Numbered from the stretch's first letter, positions 27,045 through 37,086 are shown. The stretch: 64,000 nt of DNA from Legionella qingyii (GCF_003184185.1 NZ_QHJG01000004.1:1-64000); one strand, 5' to 3'. A program made the numbers and translations. The notes: a model not told the origin generated them from the letters alone.

Positions 27045-27518
27045 TTATTTACTTTTAGTACAAGTCTCTGATCCAAGTTGATTGTCTGATTGTAAAACCC
27101 AGTTGGATTGTAACGAACCATCTGGTTTAATTTCTATCATTTGAATACCAATCACTTCCGGTTTTCTTGGATCCCAAAATGAGGAAGCAACAACATTAGT
27201 TTGATTTGGATGCATAACGCCTGTACCGTAAAGAACTGGCTCTCCATTACTATTATCCCATTCTAAAGTATAGGTATCGCCAGTTTTGGATACTGTAAGA
27301 GGATAAGCAACAGTATTATTGGCAGAATCAACACGTTGGCATTGATAATCCCCTATAAAAGAAGAAGTACTAGCCTTACTTGTTGAAGTATCACTACTGT
27401 TCGAAGCAGGAGAAGTTGAAGTACCAGCAGCACTTGTACTCGAGTCATCTGCATAAGCTGTTAGAGTAGGTAGGGATAATGCGGCGACTAAATAAATACT
27501 TTTAATTACAGTTTTCAT
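27045..27518 (-). CDS. secreted hypothetical protein, paralogue A, 157 aa
   Basis: A signal peptide (about residues 1-23, ending AYA) is followed by a Ser/Thr/Ala-rich linker (about 24-53) and a globular domain. That domain is homologous to the next gene: YQCQRV, FWDPRKPEVIGIQM, IEIKPDGSL and the C-terminal GSETCTKSK align with it. Two Cys residues (YQC and ETC) probably form a disulfide. No family recognised; the protein should be periplasmic or extracellular. Confidence 0.8.
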   Translation of the reverse strand: MKTVIKSIYLVAALSLPTLTAYADDSSTSAAGTSTSPASNSSDTSTSKASTSSFIGDYQCQRVDSANNTVAYPLTVSKTGDTYTLEWDNSNGEPVLYGTGVMHPNQTNVVASSFWDPRKPEVIGIQMIEIKPDGSLQSNWVLQSDNQLGSETCTKSK

Positions 27519-27556
27519 AATAAATTCCTTTTCTCACCTTTATGCGAATAAATCTA

Positions 27557-27970
27557 CTATTGGACTGATTTAGTACATGTTTCAGTACCACCTTTATCCT
27601 TATTACTTTCTGCAAAAACACCATCCAAAGAACCATCAGGCTTAATTGTGAAAATTTGAATTGTGGTTACAGTTGGTGATTTTGGTTGCCAAAATATGTA
27701 GCCAATCGCATTATTGACATTTTTATTAAATATGCCTTTACCAATGTAATATGGAAATACACTTCCTGTAGGGATTCCTGAAATTTTATACACATCTCCA
27801 TTTTTTTTGAACACTACGGTTTCAGTACCGTCATTGGGAGTAGTGAACGGATCATGGTACGAGCATTTATATGAGCCAGAAATATCGGGTGTATCTGCAG
27901 AGTAGATACTGGGTGACACGGCTAAAATACCTAGCATTGTTGCTAGGGAAAATTTATTGATGACACGCAT
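27557..27970 (-). CDS. secreted hypothetical protein, paralogue B, 137 aa
   Basis: A signal peptide (about residues 1-24, ending YSA) leads directly into the domain shared with the downstream gene: YKCSYH, FWQPKSPTVTTIQI, FTIKPDGSL and GGTETCTKS. It lacks the Ser/Thr-rich linker. The two genes are 38 bp apart on the same strand and look like a tandem duplication that has diverged well beyond recent copying. AGGAG precedes the ATG. Confidence 0.8.
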   Translation of the reverse strand: MRVINKFSLATMLGILAVSPSIYSADTPDISGSYKCSYHDPFTTPNDGTETVVFKKNGDVYKISGIPTGSVFPYYIGKGIFNKNVNNAIGYIFWQPKSPTVTTIQIFTIKPDGSLDGVFAESNKDKGGTETCTKSVQ

Positions 27971-28110
27971 AAGAACTCCTTTTCTTAATAACTTAAAATT
28001 GATTTTAAGATACCTAAGCTAATACTAAATATATGTTACGCAATTTGGAAAAGCAAATTTCAACTGGAATAATTTTTATATAAAACAGATGTATTAAATG
28101 AACATGGAAG

Positions 28111-29382
28111 TTATTTAGATAGGTAAGAAGTATATTCTTCCGAATCTAAAGCTTGATTGTCGTCAAGAAAATCAACTACTTTTTTCAACTGCCCTTGATT
28201 TATGGCCAGGCTTTCAAAAAAACCGAACTTAACGGGTTTGCCAAGAATCGCTAACTTTCTTTTTTCAGCTGCTTGACATCTTGTCTCTGCGGAAAACGAC
28301 CATAAAGAATATTTGTCACGAGAATCCTTTTGACGATTTTTTTTATATTCCTCCAAACAAAATAAACAAGTTGCTAAATAAACTACGCTTGCTTCCTGGC
28401 TTGTTAATATTCGTGCTTGTCTGTTTACTTCGGAAGCAAAACTTAAACCCGCTGCAAGGGATTTCTCTTTTCGAGTTGCAAAATCCAGTTCTAATAAATG
28501 AAATGTCTTTTCTATTAGCTCATCTTCTGTATCGCCAGGATTAAACCTGACTTGCTGAATAAAGGGATAAATCCAACGACTTTGGTCCGTAGCGCTTAGA
28601 AAATCGACGCGTAGAGTAGGAATTAAATGAGTTACCTTCCGCAAATCCTCAAGGAACTTAATTGAGCGGGTATCAATGTATTGATTATGTGTATTGAAAA
28701 ATTTGATGCATTCATCTGTATTTTGGGTTAACCAATTAAAAATTGCCAACTCAGAACGTCGCTCTTCATCTGTTGTATGGGAGCGAAAATGAATCAGAAA
28801 CGGGATTAAAGTAAGTTGCTCCACAGTGCAATATTTATAAATTAAATAATAAAGTGTTCTCAGCAAAAACAGTACATCTTTCATTTTTACGATCACTTGT
28901 GGTTTTTCTGAAGTTGTCCCTGCATTCAGTCTTAGGAGAGGATAGTCATTTTCTGAGCGCTCTTTATAACCTAACATTCGACTCGCACGAATAAATAAAG
29001 GCATAAGCTCGGTTATCATTAATCGATTTCCAGCCAAATGATCAAAATTATTTTTTAATTCTTCATACAAAATAGAATGATGGAAATCAGCTTCTAACAC
29101 ATTTGCTTTCACCAATGACTGTTGAAAAAAAAGCCAAGGCCTAACATCAGCACCATTGTTCCATTCGTCATAAGGTACATTACCAACAACCCAGTGCCAA
29201 AATTGATTAATGAGTTCTTTTACAGGAAGCATTATGCCAGGATGAACATCTCCCTCATCCTCGAGTAACGCGACCATCTCAGTTCGTCTTGAGACGAATT
29301 CAATAATTTCTTTGGGATATTTTAATAATTCAATATTACTTTTAAGTTCGCCAATCCGTAGTTTTAACTCGCAGACTTTCAT
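28111..29382 (-). CDS. hypothetical protein, 423 aa
   Basis: No family recognised. A soluble, mostly helical protein without signal peptide or membrane span, rich in Leu, Phe and charged residues. The last 20 residues (DDNQALDSEEYTSYLSK) are acidic then polar and resemble an E-block-type C-terminal secretion signal, so it is a weak Dot/Icm effector candidate. It stands alone between two AT-rich gaps and is divergent from the nicotinate phosphoribosyltransferase gene. Confidence 0.7.
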   Translation of the reverse strand: MKVCELKLRIGELKSNIELLKYPKEIIEFVSRRTEMVALLEDEGDVHPGIMLPVKELINQFWHWVVGNVPYDEWNNGADVRPWLFFQQSLVKANVLEADFHHSILYEELKNNFDHLAGNRLMITELMPLFIRASRMLGYKERSENDYPLLRLNAGTTSEKPQVIVKMKDVLFLLRTLYYLIYKYCTVEQLTLIPFLIHFRSHTTDEERRSELAIFNWLTQNTDECIKFFNTHNQYIDTRSIKFLEDLRKVTHLIPTLRVDFLSATDQSRWIYPFIQQVRFNPGDTEDELIEKTFHLLELDFATRKEKSLAAGLSFASEVNRQARILTSQEASVVYLATCLFCLEEYKKNRQKDSRDKYSLWSFSAETRCQAAEKRKLAILGKPVKFGFFESLAINQGQLKKVVDFLDDNQALDSEEYTSYLSK

Positions 29383-29737
29383 TCTTTTACTCCATGTCTT
29401 TTATTGAGTAATGATTAAGAGACTACTTAATAAGTGTAGAAAAAAGCTGTACTAAACCAACAAGTATCTCAAATTATTGACATTTTAATTAAATATATAA
29501 CAAAATATTTATTTTAGATCTATAGCAATATGACGTTTTTTATTACAGAGCTTTTTAAGGATATACTTCAAAAAAATTCAGCTTATTCCTAAGTCTTGTC
29601 AATAATTCCCTAAACTTATTGCGACAAATTGCTAATTATTCTCAATCAATAATTCCTGGAAGGATATTATTATGGCAATATAATCAGCTTCTACCATTAC
29701 ATAGACTTTATTGCGGCAAGAAGGATACTTATTCAAA
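29383..29737. other. 355-bp divergent intergenic region
   Basis: Very AT-rich. It must hold the promoters of the two divergent genes. A TTGACA occurs at 29477, but no -10 box lies at a proper distance. No RNA gene, repeat or clear operator was recognised. Confidence 0.4.
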
Positions 29738-31147
29738 ATGTTTGATTTTACCGGAAGTTATACCGATCTATATCAACTGACCATGGCTCAAGTTTATTTT
29801 TTAAAAGGTCACAAAAATAATACGACCATCTTTGATTATTTTTTCAGAAAACTTCCTTTCGGCTCGGGATATGCCATCTTCGCAGGCCTAGCAGATTTAT
29901 TGGAAATATTAGAAAACTATCATTTCAGTGAACAAGATATCGATTTTTTACGAAATAAAGGAATGCATCCGAAGTTTCTTGAGTATTTGAACAATTTTCG
30001 TTTCAATGGAACTGTTTATGCTCCCTCTGAAGGTGATTTGGTGTTCCCTACTTGTCCTGTAGTCACCATTGAAGCCAATATGATTGAAGCACAACTGATT
30101 GAAACCATTCTATTGAACTTACTTAATTTTCAAACACTTATTGCCACAAAAGCGAGCAGAATCCGCCATGTCGCTGGTGATTGTACCCTTGTGGATTTTG
30201 GATTACGCAGAGCCCAAGGGCCAGGGGGATATTATGCTAGCCGTGCAGCGATTGTTGGAGGATTTGATGCCACAAGCAATGTATGTGCCGGACGTGATTA
30301 TCATATCCCTATTTCGGGAACTATGGCTCATTCATTTATCCAAAGTTATGACAATGAATTAACGGCTTTTCGTGATTTTGCCGAAATATGGCCTGATAAC
30401 TGTACCCTTCTCGTAGATACATACAGTACATTGGAAAGTGGGGTACCCAATGCAATTCGCATAGGTAAAGAGATGGAGCAACGCGGCCATCGGTTGCAAG
30501 CAATCCGCTTGGATAGTGGGGATTTAGGCGAGTTGGCAAAAAAATCACGTCAAATGCTGGATGACGCTGGTCTGCATTACGTGAAGATTATTGCCTCCAA
30601 TCAATTAGATGAAATCAGAATAAAAATGCTACGTGAACAAAAAGCGCCAATTGACATTTTTGGTGTGGGAACCAATTTAGTTATTGGCGCCCCTGATGCT
30701 GCTTTAGATGGAGTATATAAACTGGCTTTTGCAGAGGGAAAACCGAGACTTAAACTTTCTGAGTCAACAAGTAAAATCACCCTGCCTTATAAAAAACAAG
30801 TGTTCAGATTGTTACACCAAAATACTTTTTTAGGCGCCGATGTTATCGGGCTTATGGATGAGAAGAATTTAGATGGGGTTTATGCTCCTTTTGCATCTGA
30901 AAAACTATTGCCTATCACTCCAGATCAGCAAGAACCATTGCTGCAAAAAGTCATGGAGCATGGCAAACAATTAATCCCATCGAAAACACTGAACGAAATT
31001 GCAGAATTCAGTAGAATGCGCTTAAGTCAACTTCCTGATGAATACAAGCGGCTTGATAAGCCCAATATCTATCAGGTTGGATTAAGCAACCAGCTTAAGA
31101 CAAAACGCAACGCATTAATTAATGATATAAAAACAAATCCTATCTGA
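29738..31147 (+). CDS. pncB: nicotinate phosphoribosyltransferase, 469 aa
   Basis: The enzyme joins nicotinate to phosphoribosyl pyrophosphate to make nicotinate mononucleotide in NAD salvage. Family motifs are clear: FTGSYTDLYQLTMAQVYF at the start, VDFGLRRAQGPGG, HSFIQSYDNE, LLVDTYST, RLDSGDLGELAKKSRQML and FGVGTNLVIG. ATG 29738 gives the normal N-terminus; the open frame reaches back to a TTG at 29711. Its stop overlaps the start of pncA by one base (TGATG), so the two are translationally coupled. Confidence 0.95.
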   Translation: MFDFTGSYTDLYQLTMAQVYFLKGHKNNTTIFDYFFRKLPFGSGYAIFAGLADLLEILENYHFSEQDIDFLRNKGMHPKFLEYLNNFRFNGTVYAPSEGDLVFPTCPVVTIEANMIEAQLIETILLNLLNFQTLIATKASRIRHVAGDCTLVDFGLRRAQGPGGYYASRAAIVGGFDATSNVCAGRDYHIPISGTMAHSFIQSYDNELTAFRDFAEIWPDNCTLLVDTYSTLESGVPNAIRIGKEMEQRGHRLQAIRLDSGDLGELAKKSRQMLDDAGLHYVKIIASNQLDEIRIKMLREQKAPIDIFGVGTNLVIGAPDAALDGVYKLAFAEGKPRLKLSESTSKITLPYKKQVFRLLHQNTFLGADVIGLMDEKNLDGVYAPFASEKLLPITPDQQEPLLQKVMEHGKQLIPSKTLNEIAEFSRMRLSQLPDEYKRLDKPNIYQVGLSNQLKTKRNALINDIKTNPI

Positions 31148-31758
31148 TGAAGACATTAATTATTATCGATGTACAAAATGATTTTATGCCAGGAGGCTCC
31201 TTAGCGGTGCCTCAAGGAGATTCTATTGTCCCCATCATTAATCAAATTACCCCCAAATTTGATTTAATTGTTGCTACTCAAGATTGGCATCCAAAAAAAC
31301 ATAAAAGTTTTGCATCCAACCATCCTGGAAAAAAGCCTTTTGAAAAAATTATGCTGCATGGAATAGAACAAATACTATGGCCAGACCATTGTGTTCAGGG
31401 AACCTGGGGCGCAGAATTTTATCCCCAGCTTGAAACAAGGCCTATAGCAGCTATTTTTCGCAAGGCGATGGATCCTGACATCGACAGTTATAGCGCCTTT
31501 TATGATAGCGCTCATAAAACAAACATCGGCTTAGCGGGTTATCTCCAGGCAAAAGGGGCCAAAGAACTCTATTTCTGTGGTTTATGTGCCGATATTTGTG
31601 TGTATTTCTCTATAAAAGATGCACTTCAAGAAGGATTCAAATGTTATTTAATTGAAGATGCTACCCTACCCCTAAATGAAAAGGCTTTTAAAAAAATCAA
31701 AGAGGAACTCTTGGAACATGGCGTCGAATTCGTACGCAGCAGTAATATTAAGTCTTGA
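31147..31758 (+). CDS. pncA: nicotinamidase/pyrazinamidase, 203 aa
   Basis: It hydrolyses nicotinamide to nicotinate, the substrate of the upstream enzyme. The catalytic triad of the family is present: Asp8 (IIDVQNDF), Lys105 (FRKAMDPDIDSYSAF) and Cys150 (GLCADICV). Metal ligands are Asp46 and His48 (TQDWHP) and His80 (WPDHCVQ). It starts in the TGATG overlap with pncB, making a two-gene operon that turns nicotinamide into nicotinate mononucleotide. A REP-like repeat follows the stop. Confidence 0.95.
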   Translation: MKTLIIIDVQNDFMPGGSLAVPQGDSIVPIINQITPKFDLIVATQDWHPKKHKSFASNHPGKKPFEKIMLHGIEQILWPDHCVQGTWGAEFYPQLETRPIAAIFRKAMDPDIDSYSAFYDSAHKTNIGLAGYLQAKGAKELYFCGLCADICVYFSIKDALQEGFKCYLIEDATLPLNEKAFKKIKEELLEHGVEFVRSSNIKS

Positions 31759-31767
31759 AACGTTTCT

Positions 31768-31856
31768 GTAAACCCTCACCCCTGCTCCTCTCCCTAAAGA
31801 AGGAAAATTTTTATATCCCTTCTCCCCCAAGGGGAGAAGCTGCCGGTTAGGGGGAT
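31768..31856. repeat. intergenic repeat with GGGAGA/TCTCCC arms
   Basis: CCCTCACCCCTGCTCCTCTCCCT at the left is partly complementary to the GGGGAGAAGCTGCCGGTTAGGGGG at the right. This type of CCCTCACC...CTCTCCC repeat is common between genes in many gammaproteobacteria. It lies between convergent pncA and lhr stops. Confidence 0.6.
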
Positions 31857-31858
31857 AT

Positions 31859-34800
31859 CTACACCGGTGAAGAAACTTGACCCGAAACTAACTGTATCTC
31901 TGATTTTATCGCTGCAGAAACCCGCTCACCTGGCAACACAATTCCTATTAAATTCAGAGGATCCACAGATGAGATAGTTTGTGGTACCTCATCAAGTTCC
32001 TCATTTCGCATAGCCCGTAAGGAATCCACAGCATAAGGTAATGCAAATTGTTCACCTAAAAATCCGTCAACAAAACGACCTCCGCGCACCTCACCACGTA
32101 ATTCAAGGCGTCGAAAAAAAATCAATAAATCGCGCCAACGAGGAATATTTTTCTCGCGCACGAGCAAATCACGGAATACTACGCCATAGCGTTTCAACAG
32201 CATCCAACATGCTGCTTCCACACGCTTTTCATAATCAGCTTGTGCATGAACATGCAACAAAGACCAACGCCCAGTACTAAGTGGAAATAGTGGTCTTCGT
32301 CGATGTCGGCCACTATATTTGCGTTTTGTACTAATAAGAGTACGTACATTATCAAAACTATCCGCCGTGACCATACCTACTGCAACTAACTCCCATAGGC
32401 CATTTTCTACTTCAACTTTTAGATTCCCCGTACCGCGAACAATGTCTGCATAGAATGAGGCACCATATTTTTTTAGGAATTGATAAATATTACGAGCAGG
32501 ATGACTTAAACTATCCACCTCTTCAATATTATCCACAAGTTCATGAGGTGGAATCCAATCGGCTTCTTCTCGGACAAAAAATGTAATTGGTGCATTTCGC
32601 GTGGGTGCTAAACGCCTTGATTTTGTTGTTTCTTCTTCACTAACAGCTACAGAAGGATGAGGAGACATACGTCCCCAACCTACAAGGCCACTCATACACA
32701 GCTTATCGAGCATCAACAGATCATAGTCGTGTACGCGTGCAGGGAAGATCTCAGACTCCCATGCATTTGCAGCGAGCTCAAAACCCTGTAGTTGTCTAAT
32801 AACCTCCAGAAGCCCACTCTCACCGCGCAGCTGATTCCCTTTTGCCACATGTTGCCATTTAAGTAACCAGGCCATAAATTGCGCCCGGGTAACCGGTTTG
32901 ATCTGTTTGCGCAAGGATTCTGTAGTATAGCGATGGATACGTGCCAGTAAACGACGTTCACACCACTCGACTTCACCGGTATGCTCTGCACGAAAACTCC
33001 CGCGCAATACATACCCACTGGCTTCCAATTTTAATAAAGCATGCGTCACATCCAAAGAGGAAAGTTGTAAACAGTCACTGAGTACTTTTTGGGTGATTGG
33101 ACCTGTATGTAAAAGCCAACCACGTAGGGCGTTCAGGATGCTCTCATCTTGTGATCCTGGTTCATCCTCAATATCAGCAAGTTCGTTGGCAAATGTTGCT
33201 TGCGGGAAAATGCAATGAAATGTCTTCTTCTTTTCAGCTGGCACATAATAATTTTTGCCTACAACTGAAGCTAATGTGGCCCTTCCTTCCTGCTGTAACT
33301 CAACAAAATAGTGTTTCCATGCAGGCAAAGTAGATTGATACTCAGACAATTGAATTGTTTCCGGAAAAACAATCACCGTTTGCAAAACATCGTGTAATTC
33401 ATCTGCAGAGCGAATATCTGGCCAAGCGTGTTCTTGCACCTCTGTAATTGCTTTAGGATCCAGTTTACCCACCTCCTCCAAAAGTGCTTCCGGGAGTACA
33501 CGCCGCATTTCAACTGCGCGAGAGCGTCGCTCCTCTAAAGGAGCATCATCTAAAAATGCATAGGGATTAGCATTTAAAATTTCATGGGAAAATACGGAAG
33601 GAACCGGAGTATCGACTGCAAGACATGTAATATTCTTGGATTCAATTGCCTGGATCACTTGGGCAAATCCCTCAATATCTAGAGCCTCCATTAGAATATC
33701 TTTCATAGTCTCTTCAATGAGTGGATGTTCGGGCAAGATGACATCACGTCCACCCAAATTATCCTGACATGCCGCCGCATCTGGAAAAACCGCAGCCAAT
33801 AAATCATCTGCCAACATACGCTGAATATTGGGAGGAATTTTTTTACCGCCACGAAAACGTAATAAGGATAAGGAGCGTGAGGCTACTGCGCGAAATCGCA
33901 CACCGAGTAAAGGGGATTGCAATACTGCTTGCGTCACAACCTCTTTTAGTGTGTTGGTATGCAAAAAGTGAAACACATCAGATAAAGGAAAACTATGTTG
34001 TTCTGCCAAAGAAATATTTAACCCATTATCGGTTGCTGCAGCTTGTAATTCAAAATTAAATGATCGACAAAACTTCTTGCGAAGAGCCAATCCCCATGCT
34101 TTATTGATACGCGCACCAAAAGGTGCATGAATAATCAGTTGCATCCCGCCACTTTCATCAAAGAAACGCTCTGCAATCACTGTTTTTTGCGTCGGGACGG
34201 CTCCCAAAATTTGTCGACCTAATCGAACATATTCCAGCAACTGCTCTGCAGCAGAACCATCCAGTCCACAATGATTGATTAACCATTCAATCGCGGCCTT
34301 TATTTCAGGATAGTGTTTTATATCAACAAGTTGTGGACTTTTTTCTGGCAACAATTCACTTATTTTTTCGCGCATCAGCGAAACCTGTAGTGATAACTCA
34401 ATGCTACGTGCCGGTGCTTCTCCTAGCCAAAAAGGTACGCTTGGCGGCGCACCATGTGCATCTTCCACAAGTACGCGTCCATTTTCAATGCGAAGTATTT
34501 TCCAGGAGTTGGTTCCTAGTAAAAAAATGTCACCTCGATTGCTTTCTACCGCAAAATCTTCATCCAAAGTTCCTACCATGGCATTATCGGGCATCGCAAT
34601 AACGGTAAATAATCCATTGTCTGGAATAGCGCCACCACTGGTAATTGCTGCAAGACGGCTGCCACGCCGTGCTTTGATCATATGATTTACCTGATCTCTA
34701 TGAATATAGGCACCGTAGCGTCCTCGTGTACCGGCGATTCCTTCGGATAACATCCTAAGAATTTCATCAAACTTGTCCCATGTTAAATGATGATAAGGAT

Positions 34801-36121
34801 AAGCGTTTTTAAAATAGTTAAAGAGCGATTTCTCTTCCCAATCCTGAGTAGCACATGCAGCCACAATTTGTTGTGCCAAAATATCAAGCGGCTCATGGGG
34901 AATAATTAACTGATCCAAATCCCCTTGGCGTATTGCATAGACCAGTGCCGCACACTCTAATAACTCATCGCGGGTAGTTGCAAAAATACGTCCCTTGGAA
35001 ATCGCAGCATGCCAGTGCCCAGCTCTCCCTATTCGTTGTAATGCGGTGGCAATAGCGCGTGGCGAACCAATTTGGCAAACCAGATCAATACTTCCTATAT
35101 CGATACCTAACTCCAAAGAAGCTGTAGCGACTAATACTTGTAGCGCGCCATTTTTTAATTTTGTTTCTGCTTCGAGTCTTAATTTTCGCGATAAACTGCC
35201 ATGATGAGCTAAAACTTTATGCTCCCCTAAACGTTGCTCTAAATGATGGGCAACCCGTTCCGCCAATTTTCGGGTATTAACAAATACCAAAGTAGAACGA
35301 TGCTCTCGGGCATAAATAGCAATTTTTTCGTAGATTTCATCCCACATCTCATTGGAAGCAACGGCAGATAATTCACTTTCTGGCACCACAACCTGCAAAT
35401 CCAATTGGCGTTCATGTCCTATATTGACCAATTTCACTCTGGTTTTCTTAGCACCCGTTAAAAAATGCGCTACCTTTTCCAAAGGTTTTTGTGTCGCAGA
35501 TAATCCAATGCGAATAAATGGTTTTAGAGTGAGTGCTTCTAAACGTTCCAAAGATAAAGCCAGATGCGAACCTCGTTTGTTGTTTGCCAGGGCATGAATT
35601 TCATCAACAATCACTGTATGGATTCTTGCTAAATTGATACGGCTTTTTCCAGCAGTTAATAAAATATAAAAAGACTCAGGAGTGGTGATTAGAATATGTG
35701 GTGGTTGCTTGAGCATCTTTTGTCGCTCACTGGCGGGTGTGTCCCCTGTTCTCACCGCGATGCGAATTTCTGGCAGGTATATACCGCGTTCTTTAGCTAA
35801 TTCAGTAATTTCCAGCAATGGTATGAGTAAATTTTTTTGCACATCATTGCTGAGTGCTTTGAGCGGTGAAACATACAAGACTTCAGTCATATCCTGTAAA
35901 TTTCCCGATATGGCTTTCCGCACCAAACCATCCAAACACGCTAAAAATGCAGCAAGGGTTTTTCCTGAGCCAGTCGGCGAGGAAATGAGGGTATCATTTC
36001 CTGCCAAAATGAATGGCCATCCTTGCTCTTGTGGTTCAGTGGGCTTTCCCACTTTCTGGATAAACCAATCCTGAACGAGCTGATGGGCCCAAACAAGGCT
36101 CTGATAGTTTGGTAAGTTCAT
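31859..36121 (-). CDS. lhr: ATP-dependent helicase Lhr, long form, 1420 aa
   Basis: A superfamily 2 helicase. Motif I is SPTGSGKT (Lys54), motif II DEIH (173-176), motif III GLSAT (about 207-211), and motif VI QRIGRAGHW. The Lhr core (about 1-860) is followed by the long C-terminal extension seen in E. coli Lhr (1538 residues). Long-form Lhr is a 3'-5' translocase that prefers RNA-DNA hybrids and forms oligomers; it is thought to act in DNA repair. The gene is single and no obvious partner lies next to it. No strong ribosome site precedes the ATG. Confidence 0.95.
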   Translation of the reverse strand: MNLPNYQSLVWAHQLVQDWFIQKVGKPTEPQEQGWPFILAGNDTLISSPTGSGKTLAAFLACLDGLVRKAISGNLQDMTEVLYVSPLKALSNDVQKNLLIPLLEITELAKERGIYLPEIRIAVRTGDTPASERQKMLKQPPHILITTPESFYILLTAGKSRINLARIHTVIVDEIHALANNKRGSHLALSLERLEALTLKPFIRIGLSATQKPLEKVAHFLTGAKKTRVKLVNIGHERQLDLQVVVPESELSAVASNEMWDEIYEKIAIYAREHRSTLVFVNTRKLAERVAHHLEQRLGEHKVLAHHGSLSRKLRLEAETKLKNGALQVLVATASLELGIDIGSIDLVCQIGSPRAIATALQRIGRAGHWHAAISKGRIFATTRDELLECAALVYAIRQGDLDQLIIPHEPLDILAQQIVAACATQDWEEKSLFNYFKNAYPYHHLTWDKFDEILRMLSEGIAGTRGRYGAYIHRDQVNHMIKARRGSRLAAITSGGAIPDNGLFTVIAMPDNAMVGTLDEDFAVESNRGDIFLLGTNSWKILRIENGRVLVEDAHGAPPSVPFWLGEAPARSIELSLQVSLMREKISELLPEKSPQLVDIKHYPEIKAAIEWLINHCGLDGSAAEQLLEYVRLGRQILGAVPTQKTVIAERFFDESGGMQLIIHAPFGARINKAWGLALRKKFCRSFNFELQAAATDNGLNISLAEQHSFPLSDVFHFLHTNTLKEVVTQAVLQSPLLGVRFRAVASRSLSLLRFRGGKKIPPNIQRMLADDLLAAVFPDAAACQDNLGGRDVILPEHPLIEETMKDILMEALDIEGFAQVIQAIESKNITCLAVDTPVPSVFSHEILNANPYAFLDDAPLEERRSRAVEMRRVLPEALLEEVGKLDPKAITEVQEHAWPDIRSADELHDVLQTVIVFPETIQLSEYQSTLPAWKHYFVELQQEGRATLASVVGKNYYVPAEKKKTFHCIFPQATFANELADIEDEPGSQDESILNALRGWLLHTGPITQKVLSDCLQLSSLDVTHALLKLEASGYVLRGSFRAEHTGEVEWCERRLLARIHRYTTESLRKQIKPVTRAQFMAWLLKWQHVAKGNQLRGESGLLEVIRQLQGFELAANAWESEIFPARVHDYDLLMLDKLCMSGLVGWGRMSPHPSVAVSEEETTKSRRLAPTRNAPITFFVREEADWIPPHELVDNIEEVDSLSHPARNIYQFLKKYGASFYADIVRGTGNLKVEVENGLWELVAVGMVTADSFDNVRTLISTKRKYSGRHRRRPLFPLSTGRWSLLHVHAQADYEKRVEAACWMLLKRYGVVFRDLLVREKNIPRWRDLLIFFRRLELRGEVRGGRFVDGFLGEQFALPYAVDSLRAMRNEELDEVPQTISSVDPLNLIGIVLPGERVSAAIKSEIQLVSGQVSSPV

Positions 36122-36220
36122 AAGATTAATGGTAAATGAACAAATTCAATACATAGTATAGGCGATATTACTGGAATATAAGACTTCCTCAAATTTTACT
36201 TTTCTATCGATTGATACTTA

Positions 36221-36493
36221 TTATTCAGCATCTATAAGAATTTGCTCAATTTCTTTATTTTTAAAAACTACATATTGGTGTAACCCTGTAGCAACTACTG
36301 CTGGGGCTAACTCTTTCATTGTCCTAACTGCTTCTTGTTTTTGTATATCTGTACTGTTTTGTTTTTCAAGAATCTCTGCATTTGCTAAAAAAGCAGCAAT
36401 TGTACCTTTTCTTACGATTTTGCCATTGATGGATGCATTATCAACGCCATCAGGTAATATATTTTCAGGTCGAATTGAGCTATTATTTGACAT
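36221..36493 (-). CDS. small hypothetical protein, 90 aa
   Basis: Soluble, with a Ser/Asn-rich start and helical C-terminal half (DIQKQEAVRTMKELAPAVV...). An AAGGAGA site precedes the ATG. It lies 47 bp after the next gene upstream and is probably cotranscribed with it. No family recognised; the acidic end (NKEIEQILIDAE) does not decide anything. Confidence 0.65.
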   Translation of the reverse strand: MSNNSSIRPENILPDGVDNASINGKIVRKGTIAAFLANAEILEKQNSTDIQKQEAVRTMKELAPAVVATGLHQYVVFKNKEIEQILIDAE

Positions 36494-36540
36494 ATCGTTC
36501 TCCTTATATATGATGATAACCCATCATTTTTATCAAAAAT

Positions 36541-36831
36541 TCAAATTAAGCGCGGCATTTCAATTTCATCTGATTTAGATTGTTCTACGACCGTAGATTG
36601 CCTTAAATCCTGCATTAATTTTGTTTGCTTGTCAGCCCATAATGAAGATGCTTTATGAATTCCTGTGTACTCAGAAATAATGTTCTGAACCTTTTTTTTC
36701 ATTTGTTGCGCTACATCAGGAGCAGAATGTTTTCCCTCTGCATCTGCCTGTTCTACCAATTCTGCTGCTGCATTTAATGTCTCTTGAGTCCTTTGAAAAT
36801 TAATCCCCTTTCGTAAATATTCTTTTAACAT
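36541..36831 (-). CDS. small helical hypothetical protein, 96 aa
   Basis: A soluble, strongly helical protein (LNAAAELVEQADAEGK, then a Gln/Lys-rich helix). ATG 36831 is preceded by AGAGTGG and is preferred to an ATG 14 codons earlier that would add a Cys- and Val-rich stretch. It is the first gene of a probable two-gene unit with the 90-residue protein. No family recognised. Confidence 0.6.
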   Translation of the reverse strand: MLKEYLRKGINFQRTQETLNAAAELVEQADAEGKHSAPDVAQQMKKKVQNIISEYTGIHKASSLWADKQTKLMQDLRQSTVVEQSKSDEIEMPRLI

Positions 36832-36884
36832 TAAGACCACTCTGTTTATTAAATGACAAACGAACTTTAGCATTGTTTGCGTAA

Positions 36885-37022
36885 AAATTAAAACTCGCAG
36901 AGCAAGGCATCAATATTGTTGTTGATTCGTTTATTACAACCATGGATGAATTTAATCGCTACAAAGAAGAATTAGAACAGTATGGAATTTTATTTGTTTA
37001 TCGTTATGCTTCTGAACACTAA
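36885..37022 (+). pseudogene. possible gene remnant (P-loop kinase-like fragment)
   Basis: A frame open from 36885 to a TAA at 37020 reads LKLAEQGINIVVDSFITT, then MDEFNRYKEELEQYGILFVY. It has no start codon of its own before the ATG at 36942. The strand-turn pattern GINIVVDSF...FVY resembles the part of small P-loop kinases (chloramphenicol phosphotransferase-like) after the nucleotide site, but the Walker A region is missing. Probably decayed coding sequence. The rest of 36832-37205 holds the direct repeats at 37087-37125. Confidence 0.3.
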
Positions 37023-37086
37023 TCGAGCAAAATGAGGAAGCCAGAGGCGATCGATTAAATATTTTACATAGACAAAATAATACCAA

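Noticed and set aside
32713..35597. Several frames of 70-130 codons opposite the lhr gene
   Set aside because: They mirror the codon pattern of the helicase gene and contain no recognisable domain. They are shadows.
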